Assembly (NCBI GenBank): GCA_033763435.1
Contig: JANRKN010000055.1
Coordinates: 1-14,299 of the forward strand
Source of the DNA: JANRKN01 sp033763435
GTDB taxonomy: Bacteria > Planctomycetota > Phycisphaerae > Phycisphaerales > UBA1924
DNA: 14,299 nucleotides
Direction: 5' to 3'
The translations under genes were made by a program, and so were the position numbers. Below the pieces are notes generated by a model. That model did no database searches and had not been told where the DNA came from. It was given only the letters and a program-made list of their open reading frames with translations. Within the stretch, counting starts at the first letter, position 1, and each line of letters starts with the position of its first letter. Below, in pieces: positions 1 to 7,194 of this stretch.

Positions 1-1247
1 TTCACAAAGAGCACGAGAGGTGCAGCCTTGCCGTCTGATTCCTCGGCGAGAGCGGATCCGCGAGCGCGAAGAGCATCCGCGACGAGCGACCTGAGATTCT
101 CTTCTTCAAAGAGTCGCTCAAGCCTCGACGAGTCCACGAACCGACTGGCTCTGATCGTCAGCGCGTACTTGGTATGAGCGCGGACGCGCTCCGCGGCCGA
201 GATGGGCTTCGCGGCCTCGAGTTCGCGGATCAGCGCCGGCGCGCGATACCTGACCGCCGACGCTTTGGTGGGTGCCGGTTCGGCGGGCCCCGGCGCCTTT
301 GCCCCTTTCTCCGTCGACTGAGCTGTCTTCGTCGCAGGTGCCGGCACCGACCGACGCTGAACGTCGTTCGCCTCGGGCAACCCGTCGACGAGCGCGAGGA
401 CCTCCGCGCTCCCGTCGGGATGCGCCCGGCCGGTGCCATCCTCATACAGTGCAACCTTGAACGGCAGGATCTTGCCAAAGAGAAAGATCGTGCTATCGAT
501 GAAGTATGTGACCCCCTCCGATGACTGAGCAACCCTTTCGACCCGAATCGGCCGAACCGCCGAGGCGACTTTCGAGGCAAGCGGGGCCGCGAGGGCTCCG
601 GGATCACGGAGCCTTGCACGAAGATCGGCAAGAGATTCCACGACGCCGTGGCCATTCAACCCCACGAGATGCGACTCCAATCGTACAAAATCAATAACAC
701 TTTCCAAAGTAAGCTTCAATCCCGGGAACTGGCCGTCAAGGGATCCGAGAGCGCCGGGGATCTGCCGAAACGCCCCCATCGCAAGCGGGCGCACACTCTC
801 ACCGCGAATCAGCGCCTCGCCCCAGACGAGTTTTCGACTGCCGTCGGGCGCGTCGTAGGGCCCACATTCGATGTGCACGAGCGCGACGTCCGGCGCGAAC
901 GGCAGCCTCCTCGCCGCGCCGAGGAGCGGGCCGCCGCCCGCGAAGCCTCCGGAGCGCACGGCTTGCTCCCCGAGTGCCCTGTCGAGTTGGGTGGCTAGCC
1001 TACGGAGTTCCGCATCGCTCTCAAGCTCTGCCCAGCGCGAGCCAATCCTGAAGAACCAAGGAGGCGCACACTGGAGTCGCCTGAGCGGTGCCTGCCGCAG
1101 CGCCTCCAGCGAATCCTGCACGCTCTCAAGCCTTTGACGCTCAGGCTGCTCGCTGCCTGCTTCGGAGGAGAGCGGAACTGATTGACCGAAGCTACTCGCG
1201 AAGCCGATCGCGAGCGCAGCAACGAAGAGCAGATGGGGCTGGATCAT
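1..1247 (-). CDS. Secreted protein of unknown function (C-terminus beyond window)
   Basis: Reading leftward from an ATG at 1247, the minus strand is open for 415 codons without a stop and runs off the left edge, so the gene is partial at its C-terminus. I translated it by hand. The N-terminus (MIQPHLLFVAALAIGFASSFGQ) starts with a hydrophobic stretch like a Sec signal peptide, with likely cleavage around residue 20. A GGAG ribosome site lies 8 to 9 bases before the ATG. After a charged, possibly helical segment (residues 25-55) comes a mature region of mixed alpha/beta character, with no cysteine cluster, repeat or catalytic motif I recognise. A Pro/Ala/Lys/Thr-rich linker lies at about residues 300-335 (SVPAPATKTAQSTEKGAKAP). 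Codon third positions are G/C-rich, which supports real coding. I do not recognise a family; an exported or periplasmic protein is the most that can be said. Confidence 0.72.
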   Translation of the reverse strand, partial: MIQPHLLFVAALAIGFASSFGQSVPLSSEAGSEQPERQRLESVQDSLEALRQAPLRRLQCAPPWFFRIGSRWAELESDAELRRLATQLDRALGEQAVRSGGFAGGGPLLGAARRLPFAPDVALVHIECGPYDAPDGSRKLVWGEALIRGESVRPLAMGAFRQIPGALGSLDGQFPGLKLTLESVIDFVRLESHLVGLNGHGVVESLADLRARLRDPGALAAPLASKVASAVRPIRVERVAQSSEGVTYFIDSTIFLFGKILPFKVALYEDGTGRAHPDGSAEVLALVDGLPEANDVQRRSVPAPATKTAQSTEKGAKAPGPAEPAPTKASAVRYRAPALIRELEAAKPISAAERVRAHTKYALTIRASRFVDSSRLERLFEEENLRSLVADALRARGSALAEESDGKAAPLVLFV

Positions 1248-1552
1248 CGCGTTCGCTCCGAAGCGGTTCTCAAGTGGTCTGATCCGACAGAGGGCCCAAG
1301 GCTTTCGATGGCCGTTGGGTTCCACGAGACAGACACACACCGCCGCGGCCAACCTGCAGTGCGTCGTGTTTTGGCCCGGGCCGGGGCAACCATGAGGGAG
1401 AGTGTACCAGAAGCTCGCGTGCTTCCGCCGGGGCCCGCTCGGTCGTCTGGGAGTGCCGAGATCCAGAACGAACAAGGCCCGCGCCAAGCCCAGCAATGGC
1501 AGGGCTTTACGCGAGCTTCAAGAACGGCACCAAGCTTGTGGTGTCCCGACAA
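1248..1552. other. Non-coding stretch between secreted-protein gene and tRNA
   Basis: These 305 bases carry no convincing reading frame; the short frames present have no ribosome site or recognisable protein character. The region should hold the promoter of the minus-strand gene starting at 1247. A TACACT hexamer on the minus strand (plus-strand 1401-1406) could be a -10 element, but no -35 match sits upstream of it. The part nearest the tRNA is its 3' trailer and contains the small hairpin listed separately at 1486-1507. Confidence 0.5.
1486..1507 (-). terminator. Weak hairpin downstream of tRNA-Met
   Basis: An inverted repeat AAGCCC / GGGCTT (six pairs, ten-base loop) lies 46 bases beyond the 3' end of the tRNA. 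On the minus strand it is followed by GGCGCGG rather than a U-tract. It may be a processing or factor-dependent termination structure, or chance. Confidence 0.25.
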
Positions 1553-1627
1553 TGCCGAGGGGCGGACTCGAACCGCCGACCTCCGGGTTATGAATCCAGC
1601 GCTCTAAACCAGCTGAGCTACCTCGGC
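1553..1627 (-). tRNA. tRNA-Met (CAU), elongator type
   Basis: The minus strand folds into a complete cloverleaf. The acceptor arm GCCGAGG pairs with CCTCGGC and is followed by discriminator A at 1553. The D-arm is GCTCAGCTGGTTTAGAGC, the anticodon loop TTCATAA (anticodon CAT), the variable loop AGGTC, and the T-arm GGCGG-TTCGAGT-CCGCC. CCA is not encoded; TTG follows. A paired G1-C72 and the absence of the three G-C pairs of initiator tRNA in the anticodon stem favour elongator tRNA-Met. A tRNA-Ile whose C34 is changed to lysidine by TilS also reads as CAT in DNA and cannot be fully excluded. The innermost anticodon-stem pair is A31-C39, a mismatch. The 5' end lies 43 bases downstream of the beta-helix gene's stop on the same strand. 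Confidence 0.93.
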
Positions 1628-1637
1628 GTCAGGGCTC

Positions 1638-1643
1638 ATTCTA
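1638..1643 (-). promoter_or_regulatory. Possible -10 element of the tRNA-Met gene
   Basis: TAGAAT on the minus strand ends 11 bases before the tRNA 5' end, a suitable place for a sigma-70 -10 hexamer. No good -35 is seen 16-18 bases further up, where the sequence is GC only. Confidence 0.3.
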
Positions 1644-1670
1644 CCCCCCCTGCCCGGGGCCGGGCCAGTC

Positions 1671-3953
1671 TCACTCCGGCACCACCACCGAAACCCACTC
1701 GAACCGCACCGACAGCGCCGCGTGGCCCTCGATCTGGAAATACTCGATCTCCATGGGCACGGGCGCCGCGTCGGTCACGGTGAACTCGGCGACGTCCTCC
1801 GTCGGCGCGTGCAGGGTCCAGCGGTCAACGAGCGTCTGCCCGCCGATCTTGACCCGCACGCCGTCGTCGCTCACCACCCGGACGCGCCACTTGCCCGCCT
1901 GCATAGGCACCGCGGCGGTCGCGATCATGCCGTAGCGATCGGGCGCGAGCTTCGCCGCCGTGACTTCCTCGCTGAGCGACAGCGCCGAGGGGCCCTTGCG
2001 CCCCAGCGCCAGATCGATGCCCGCCAGCGACGCCCGGGCGCCCGAGGACTGCGCTTGGGCGCGCCAGCCGTCGTAGTTCTCGCGTGGATCGACGGTCCAC
2101 GGGAAGAAGCGCGCCTCCCACGTGAAGTTCTCGACCACGCCGCGGTAACGCTCGGACAACCCGGCGCCCTCGAGCAAGAGCTCGAAGGGCCAGAGTCCCG
2201 GGTTGGCACCCGCGACAACGATGACCTGGCGCGTGTCCGCGCGCTCGATGGTCTCCGCGAACATGTTTTTGCCACGGACCGTGCGTCCGACCGCCGGCAC
2301 GTCGCCAAGCACTTCAACGCCAATGCGGTTGTCACTGCGCCGCCCGAGCCAGCGCGTAATGGGCTGGCGGCGATCCCACGGCCCCCACTGCCCAACGACG
2401 ATCTTGTCCCGCCCCGCCATCTGCGCACGGGCGCCAACGGGCTTCCGAACGCCCGCCGCCTCGTACGAAGGCTTGGCCAGGCCCGGAACATCGGGCATCG
2501 CTTCAGTCACGGGCGAGGCTTCATCGGCGACGATCGGCGTGCCGACGGCCTTGAGCTGATTGTTGCTGAACACCGTGCCGGTGGTCGCGACGAGTTCAAG
2601 CGCCGCCGGCTCACCCTCGAAGGTGTTGCGGGCGATGATGTTCGCGGCCGACCCCTTGTAGTTGGCCTTGACGCCAGGCTTGGCCCGCAGGGCCTCGTCG
2701 GCATCGGCCCAAAGCCGGACGCCGACGGCATTGCGCGCGAAGGAATTGTTCTCAATGCGGTTGTTCGCGCCGTGCTCGATATTGATCGCGCCGCGCTCCT
2801 TGCCGTAGGCGCCTTCACCGTTCTCCTCGAAGGTGTTGGCGGTGATGAGCGTGTCCTGCGAGTACCCCGCCCAGATGCCACAGATCGCGTTGCCCGCGAA
2901 GCGGTTGCCGATGATGCGGTTCCCGTGCGAGAAGGTCATCTCGAGGCCGTGCGCCGCGGCGTAGGAAAAGTCATTGTTGATGATGAGGTTGTCGTTGCAC
3001 CCCCGGCGGGTGTAGTCGAAGCCCTCGCTGGGTGCGGGCGTTTCGCCGATCGCCTCGTGCCCGGCAAAGCCGAAGAGCCCATCCCCGCCATGCGTCGCGG
3101 AGTTCTCCGCGATGATGTTGCGCGAGCACTGCTCGAACATCAGGATGCCCGCCGAATCCTGACCCCGGTTGTACTTGCCGTGGACATAGCCGCGGACGCA
3201 GAAGTCAAAGGCATTGCGCGAGACGACGTTGTCGCTCGAGCGCCACATGGCCAGACCCCAGCCGGAGAGATACGAGCAGTCGTTGTCAAAGACGCGCGAC
3301 TTCTGCACGTTGTCGAGGATGATGCCGTTCTGGCCGCGCCGCACGAGCACGCCCGAGATCGAGACATCCGAAGAGTCCTCGACCTTGACCGCGGCGCCGT
3401 AGTTGGTCGCCCACTCGTTGTTGTCGTTCTTGTGCGGCCAGAGCCAGTCGGCAGGGTCCTCGCGCTCGGCGGTCGAGCCCAGGCGCTGGCGGAAGTTGCC
3501 CGAGGCGTTGACATTCTCAATCGTGAGGCCGTCGGCGTTGGTCGCCCACAGTCCGACCTTGTAGCCCGAGACGCGCATGTTCCGCAGCGTGACATTCTGG
3601 GCGCCGACCACCCGCACGCCGATGCCGGTCATCTCGTCGCTGGGCGCGCGGTCAGGCGCGCCGCGGAGTCTGGAGGGCCCGGTGAACTCGACGGTGATAC
3701 CGCTGGTCCGGATGATGATCACGCCGTCGTTGTTCGCGTCGCGGATCAGGCCGCCGACGGGAATCTCGATTCGGCACGACTGCGTGATGACAGTGTCGTC
3801 GCTCTCAACCTTGACGATCGGCAGAGGCTCTGAGGCGGGCTGGGAGGCGGGCGGGGGCTGCGTCCCAGCGCCCCACGCCGAACCCCCGGCCACGAGCGCC
3901 ACCGACGTTGAGATCGCCCGCACCATCCAACCCGTCCGCCGCGTCGTCGCCAT
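1671..3953 (-). CDS. Exported right-handed beta-helix protein with C-terminal PA14-like domain
   Basis: 760 residues from the ATG at 3953. That start is preferred over the in-frame GTG at 3992 because a GAGGG ribosome site sits seven bases before it and the signal peptide then begins at residue 1 (MATTRRTGWMVRAISTSVAL). Residues 85-485 hold many short Asn/Gly-rich strands such as NRIIGNRFAGNAICGIW, ANTFEENG and NRIENNSFARNAVGVRLW. These are the PbH1-type coils of a right-handed parallel beta-helix, as in NosD- or pectate-lyase-like surface proteins. Residues 520-610 begin with QWGPWDRR and form a linker domain. From about 613 to 758 the sequence fits a PA14 carbohydrate-binding domain, including KWRVRVVSDDGVRVKIGG (about 688-705), VDRWTLH, and a closing EYFQIEGHAALSVRFEW. 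No catalytic residues can be assigned. Binding or cleavage of polysaccharide outside the cytoplasm is likely but inferred. Confidence 0.88.
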   Translation of the reverse strand: MATTRRTGWMVRAISTSVALVAGGSAWGAGTQPPPASQPASEPLPIVKVESDDTVITQSCRIEIPVGGLIRDANNDGVIIIRTSGITVEFTGPSRLRGAPDRAPSDEMTGIGVRVVGAQNVTLRNMRVSGYKVGLWATNADGLTIENVNASGNFRQRLGSTAEREDPADWLWPHKNDNNEWATNYGAAVKVEDSSDVSISGVLVRRGQNGIILDNVQKSRVFDNDCSYLSGWGLAMWRSSDNVVSRNAFDFCVRGYVHGKYNRGQDSAGILMFEQCSRNIIAENSATHGGDGLFGFAGHEAIGETPAPSEGFDYTRRGCNDNLIINNDFSYAAAHGLEMTFSHGNRIIGNRFAGNAICGIWAGYSQDTLITANTFEENGEGAYGKERGAINIEHGANNRIENNSFARNAVGVRLWADADEALRAKPGVKANYKGSAANIIARNTFEGEPAALELVATTGTVFSNNQLKAVGTPIVADEASPVTEAMPDVPGLAKPSYEAAGVRKPVGARAQMAGRDKIVVGQWGPWDRRQPITRWLGRRSDNRIGVEVLGDVPAVGRTVRGKNMFAETIERADTRQVIVVAGANPGLWPFELLLEGAGLSERYRGVVENFTWEARFFPWTVDPRENYDGWRAQAQSSGARASLAGIDLALGRKGPSALSLSEEVTAAKLAPDRYGMIATAAVPMQAGKWRVRVVSDDGVRVKIGGQTLVDRWTLHAPTEDVAEFTVTDAAPVPMEIEYFQIEGHAALSVRFEWVSVVVPE

Positions 3954-4136
3954 GATCGTTCCCTCGCGGGCGCCCCGCGGCGCCAAAGTCACAGACGTGC
4001 CGCCCCCGCCCGGGTTCTTCCGGTCGGATCAACACGCATGGATTATCGGTCATTCATCGGCCGAAAGCCGCCCCGACTTGCCCGGACCCGGACGGCATCG
4101 AGCTCGCCCTTTCGGGGGCTCGGGATGGCCCGCGGG

Positions 4137-4526
4137 TCAGGCCTGGGGCGTCGGGTTGCCGGCGGGGGGATTCACCTGCTGGGCCGCGGGCTGCGCGGGT
4201 GCCTGTGCTGGCATGCCGTAGCCGGAGTTGACGACGCGAGGATCCTGGCCACCCTCCATCAACGGCGGGCGGTACGGGCGGTTCTCTTCCAGATACTGCC
4301 CCGAGGGCGCGGGCTGATTCTGAGCCTGCGGGCGCTGGGCGGACTGATCCACGTCCTCTTCGATGCCCCGCAGACCCTTCTTGAACTCGACGATGCCCTT
4401 GCCCAAGCTCTTGCCGACGTCGGGCAGGCGCTTGCCGAACAGGAGCAGCCCGAGCAGCAGCAGAAGCCCGATCTCCCAGATGTTCAGGTTCTGCAGGAAT
4501 CCCAGCGTCAGCATCGCGCGCTCCAT
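4137..4526 (-). CDS. tatA: Sec-independent protein translocase subunit TatA/TatE type
   Basis: 129 residues from the ATG at 4526, which has GGGGAG seven bases upstream; an in-frame GTG at 4547 and an ATG at 4514 (with its own GGAG) are alternatives. A single membrane helix spans residues 15-30 (NIWEIGLLLLLGLLLF). It is followed by the Tat hinge FGKRLP (30-35), the amphipathic helix DVGKSLGKGIVEFKKGLRGI (36-55) and an acidic patch EEDVD. The rest is a Pro/Gln/Ala-rich tail of about 65 residues, longer than in small TatA proteins. TatA oligomers form the pore through which TatC/TatB pass folded substrates carrying twin-arginine signals across the inner membrane. TatB is less likely, because TatB usually has Glu-Pro residues before or in the helix and a longer cytosolic helix. 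tatC is not in the window. Confidence 0.88.
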   Translation of the reverse strand: MERAMLTLGFLQNLNIWEIGLLLLLGLLLFGKRLPDVGKSLGKGIVEFKKGLRGIEEDVDQSAQRPQAQNQPAPSGQYLEENRPYRPPLMEGGQDPRVVNSGYGMPAQAPAQPAAQQVNPPAGNPTPQA

Positions 4527-4615
4527 GAACGACTCCCCGGCTCTCACCCTTCAGACCCGCCCCGTCCGGGCCAGTTCCATCGTACGCCCAACGCCCCGGC
4601 CTGTCCGGCATTCCA

Positions 4616-4638
4616 CGCCCACCAAGCCGCCGTGGGCG
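4616..4638 (-). terminator. Hairpin downstream of folD-like gene
   Basis: A perfect seven-base inverted repeat CGCCCAC / GTGGGCG with a nine-base loop begins 18 bases after the FolD stop codon, in the 129-base gap before tatA. There is no U-tract on either strand, so it could be a transcript-end stabiliser, a factor-dependent terminator or chance. Confidence 0.35.
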
Positions 4639-4655
4639 AGGCCGCGCCGCGGGCC

Positions 4656-5624
4656 TCAGGCGCCCTGAAACTCCCCGCCCGAAAGACGCAGACTGACCCG
4701 GCGTTCCGACGCCTCGACGACATTCAGCAGCAGCATCGCGACCGTCATGGGCCCGACGCCGCCCGGCACCGGCGACAGCCAGCCCGCGCCCCCCAGAACC
4801 TTGGAAACCTCGGCGAAGCAGACGTCACCGACGGTCTTGGACTTGCCGTCGGCGCCCTTGACGCGGTTCACACCCACGTCGATCACGATCGCGCCGGGCT
4901 TGACCATGTCGGCGGTGATGAGCTCGGGCACGCCCGCCGCGGCAACCAGCACGTCGGCCCGCCGGCAAAGGTCCGCAAGGCCCGGCGTCCACTTGTTGCA
5001 ACTCACGACCGTCGCGTCCTGCCTCATGAGCAGCACGGCGATCGGCTTGCCAACCACGTCGCTGGCCCCCACCACCACCGCGAGCTTGCCGCGGAGCCAG
5101 CCCGCGGGCATCTTGCCGCCCGCCTCGGGCACGCCGACCTGTTGCTCGATGACCCACTCGCACATCTTCGCGACCGCCAGGCCCGTGCAGGGCGCGAGCG
5201 AGCTTCGGCCGTACACGACGTTGCCGATGTTGGCGGGGTTGACGCCCTCGACATCCTTCTCAGGCGCAATGAGCCGCTGCACGCGATACGGATCGACCCC
5301 CTCGGGCAGGGGCATGTGCAGCATGATCGCGCTGACCGCCTCGTCGGTGTTCAAGAGCAGCACGCGCCCGGCGATGTCGTCGTACGTCGCGCCCGCGGGC
5401 AGTTCGTGGAGCCGATACTCGATGCCCAAGGCCTGGCAGGTCTTGGCCTGATTCATCGCGTAGACGCGCGCGCCGTTGTCGCCGGAAGCGACGAGCACCG
5501 CATCGAGTCGGACCGCCGCGGGCCCGTGACGCTCACGCAGGGCGTGCGCGCGGGCGGCGATCCTCTCGCGGTGCTGCTGCGCGAGCAGGTTTCCGTCGAT
5601 GATTCGAGCCGCGGGATCACTCAT
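4656..5624 (-). CDS. folD: FolD-family methylenetetrahydrofolate dehydrogenase/cyclohydrolase, divergent active site
   Basis: 322 residues, a little longer than the usual 280-300. FolD oxidises 5,10-methylene-tetrahydrofolate with NAD(P)+ and hydrolyses the methenyl product to 10-formyl-tetrahydrofolate in the cytoplasm. Family landmarks are clear: VYAMNQAKTCQALGI (54-68), PLPEGVDP (105-112), PEKDVEGVNPANIG (121-134), the nucleotide-binding segment VVVGASDVVGKP (183-194), GAIVIDVGVNR (244-254) and the signature PGGVGPMTVAML (287-298). Tyr55 of the active site is kept. The catalytic Lys (Lys56 in human MTHFD1, Lys54 in E. coli) is Gln59, the Gln of the usual VQLPLP motif is His103, and the second Asp of KDVDG is Glu126. 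Residues 161-178 are an insertion. The dehydrogenase half may work while the cyclohydrolase half is doubtful. The gene starts 45 bases after the monooxygenase stop on the same strand, so it is probably cotranscribed. The ribosome site is weak. Confidence 0.9.
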   Translation of the reverse strand: MSDPAARIIDGNLLAQQHRERIAARAHALRERHGPAAVRLDAVLVASGDNGARVYAMNQAKTCQALGIEYRLHELPAGATYDDIAGRVLLLNTDEAVSAIMLHMPLPEGVDPYRVQRLIAPEKDVEGVNPANIGNVVYGRSSLAPCTGLAVAKMCEWVIEQQVGVPEAGGKMPAGWLRGKLAVVVGASDVVGKPIAVLLMRQDATVVSCNKWTPGLADLCRRADVLVAAAGVPELITADMVKPGAIVIDVGVNRVKGADGKSKTVGDVCFAEVSKVLGGAGWLSPVPGGVGPMTVAMLLLNVVEASERRVSLRLSGGEFQGA

Positions 5625-5669
5625 GCGCCCGGATCGTACGCGCTCACCCGTCGATATCCGCAGCCCCGT

Positions 5670-7169
5670 TCAGGCCGCGAGCGCCCGATCGACCATCGCA
5701 TGGGCGCGCGCCATCATGGGCGAGCGCTCGGCCTCGGCGATCACCTGCAGCTTGAGGTTCTCTGCCGCGCCCGCGTAGTTTCGCTCATAGAGCTCGTGCC
5801 GGCCCGCGAACTCGGTGCCGACCGCATCCCAGAGCAGCTTCATGACGCGCGTGCGCTCCTGGGCGCCCGTGCCGTGCGAGCCGCGCAGGTACGTCTCGAG
5901 CACAGGCCCAAGCGTCGGACTCTCGAGATCCTTGATCGAGCTGGGCAAATAGATCAGCCCTGAGGCGACGGTCTGGAGCACGATCTGGCGGACGCGCGAG
6001 TAGGCCTCGGGCGCGGCGATCGAGTACGCCATGGCCGCGGCCTTGTCGGGCCAGACGGAGCCGTTGGGCCCGGGCGTCGCGGAGAGCGCCATTGCCCGCG
6101 CGAGTGCATCAAAGGTGTGCGCGTGAGCGACGACTTCGCCGAGCAGCGCGCGGTTGCCGCGGAGCTCGTCCCCCCCGGTGATCTTCAGCGCGCGGGCGAG
6201 CAGCGCGGCGATGAACTCCAGCTTCACCGCAAGCCGTGTGCAGCCGTGGAACAGGAAATTGGGCTGGAAGCCCGTCTGCGAGAAGAACCCGCGCACGCGG
6301 GCCGGGTCGCGATAGATCAGTACGTTCTCCCACGGCACGAGCACGTCGTCGAGGACCATGATCGCGTCGTTCTCGTCAAAGCGCGACGAGAGCGGATAGT
6401 CGCCCGCGGGCAACTGGCTCGCGGCCAGTTCGTAGCTGGGCCGGCAGATGATCTTCGTGCCCGGCGCGCTGATGGGCGTAATGAACGCCAGCGCCATGTC
6501 GGGGTCGTCGGTCGCGGTGCCGGGCGTCTGGCCCACGAAGTTCGCGTGCGTGATCGCCGCGCTGGTCGCGACCACCTTCGCGCCCCGGACCACGATCCCC
6601 GCCGAGGTCTCACGCACCGCGCGGATGAAAACGTCGCGGTTCTCCTGCACCGGACGGTGCCGATCCACGGGCGGATTGACGATGGCGTGATTCAGAAACG
6701 GCACGCGCTGCGACCGCGCATACCACGCGCGCGCGCTCGCCTCGAAGGGCCCGAACCATCCCGGGTCCGCGCCCAGCACGCTCGTGAGCGAGGCCTTGTA
6801 ATCCGGGCTCCGGCCCATCCATCCGAAGCTCAGACGCGACCAGCTATCGATAGCGCGCCGGGCGGCGTCAAGATCCGCGGCCGACCGCGCCACGCGGAAG
6901 AACCGGTGCGTGAAGCCGCGTCCGTCCTCGGTCGGGCAGGTGAGCGTGCCGCGCTGGGCGGGGTCGTGCAGCGCGTCGTACATCGAGGCGATCGAGGAGA
7001 CGCTGTTGCGGAACGCGGGGTGCGAGGCGACGTCACGCACGCGCTCGCCCAGCAGATAGACCTCGCGCCCATCGTCGAGCGAGTCGCGGTACTCAGCGCC
7101 CGTAAAGGGCCGAAGCGCAGCGCAGGGTTCAGCGGTCTCGGGCGCCGGCACCATCGTCGCGGGCGTCAT
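5670..7169 (-). CDS. HpaB-family FADH2-dependent aromatic-ring monooxygenase
   Basis: 499 residues, the normal size for the 4-hydroxyphenylacetate 3-hydroxylase large component (group D flavin monooxygenases). The enzymes use reduced flavin from a separate reductase (HpaC type, absent here) and O2 to hydroxylate phenols ortho to the existing hydroxyl. The substrate-site signature GRSPDYK gives Arg120 and Tyr124, matching Arg100/Tyr104 of the Thermus enzyme, and LNHAIVNPPVDR gives His161, matching His142. Flavin-contact regions EVVAHAHTFDALARA and SGLIYLPSSIKDLESP follow. The Cys/His iron-sulfur ligands of the related 4-hydroxybutyryl-CoA dehydratases are not seen. The ATG at 7169 has AAAGGA about six bases before it and lies 25 bases after the radical SAM stop; folD follows after 45 bases. 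The natural substrate cannot be told from sequence, so no symbol is given. Confidence 0.85.
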   Translation of the reverse strand: MTPATMVPAPETAEPCAALRPFTGAEYRDSLDDGREVYLLGERVRDVASHPAFRNSVSSIASMYDALHDPAQRGTLTCPTEDGRGFTHRFFRVARSAADLDAARRAIDSWSRLSFGWMGRSPDYKASLTSVLGADPGWFGPFEASARAWYARSQRVPFLNHAIVNPPVDRHRPVQENRDVFIRAVRETSAGIVVRGAKVVATSAAITHANFVGQTPGTATDDPDMALAFITPISAPGTKIICRPSYELAASQLPAGDYPLSSRFDENDAIMVLDDVLVPWENVLIYRDPARVRGFFSQTGFQPNFLFHGCTRLAVKLEFIAALLARALKITGGDELRGNRALLGEVVAHAHTFDALARAMALSATPGPNGSVWPDKAAAMAYSIAAPEAYSRVRQIVLQTVASGLIYLPSSIKDLESPTLGPVLETYLRGSHGTGAQERTRVMKLLWDAVGTEFAGRHELYERNYAGAAENLKLQVIAEAERSPMMARAHAMVDRALAA

Positions 7170-7194
7170 CGGTCGGTCCTTTCGGGAGGAGCGC

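Noticed and set aside
1652..1665. GC-only palindrome GCCCGGGGCCGGGC after the beta-helix stop as a terminator
   Set aside because: Only four pairs with a usable loop, and no U-tract follows on the minus strand, where G-run and TAGAAT come next.
1722..3833. 703-codon open frame on the plus strand opposite the beta-helix gene
   Set aside because: Its translation is Arg/Val/Ala/Asp-rich without motifs. It mirrors the codon pattern of the real minus-strand gene, a usual effect of high GC.
4080..4120. Possible hairpin GAGC...GCTC between tatA and the beta-helix gene
   Set aside because: Asymmetric, with bulges and no U-tract; not better than chance in this GC-rich sequence.
4038..5963. 641-codon plus-strand frame across tatA, folD and part of the monooxygenase
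   Set aside because: It spans three recognised minus-strand genes in antisense and has low-complexity His/Arg/Ala composition.
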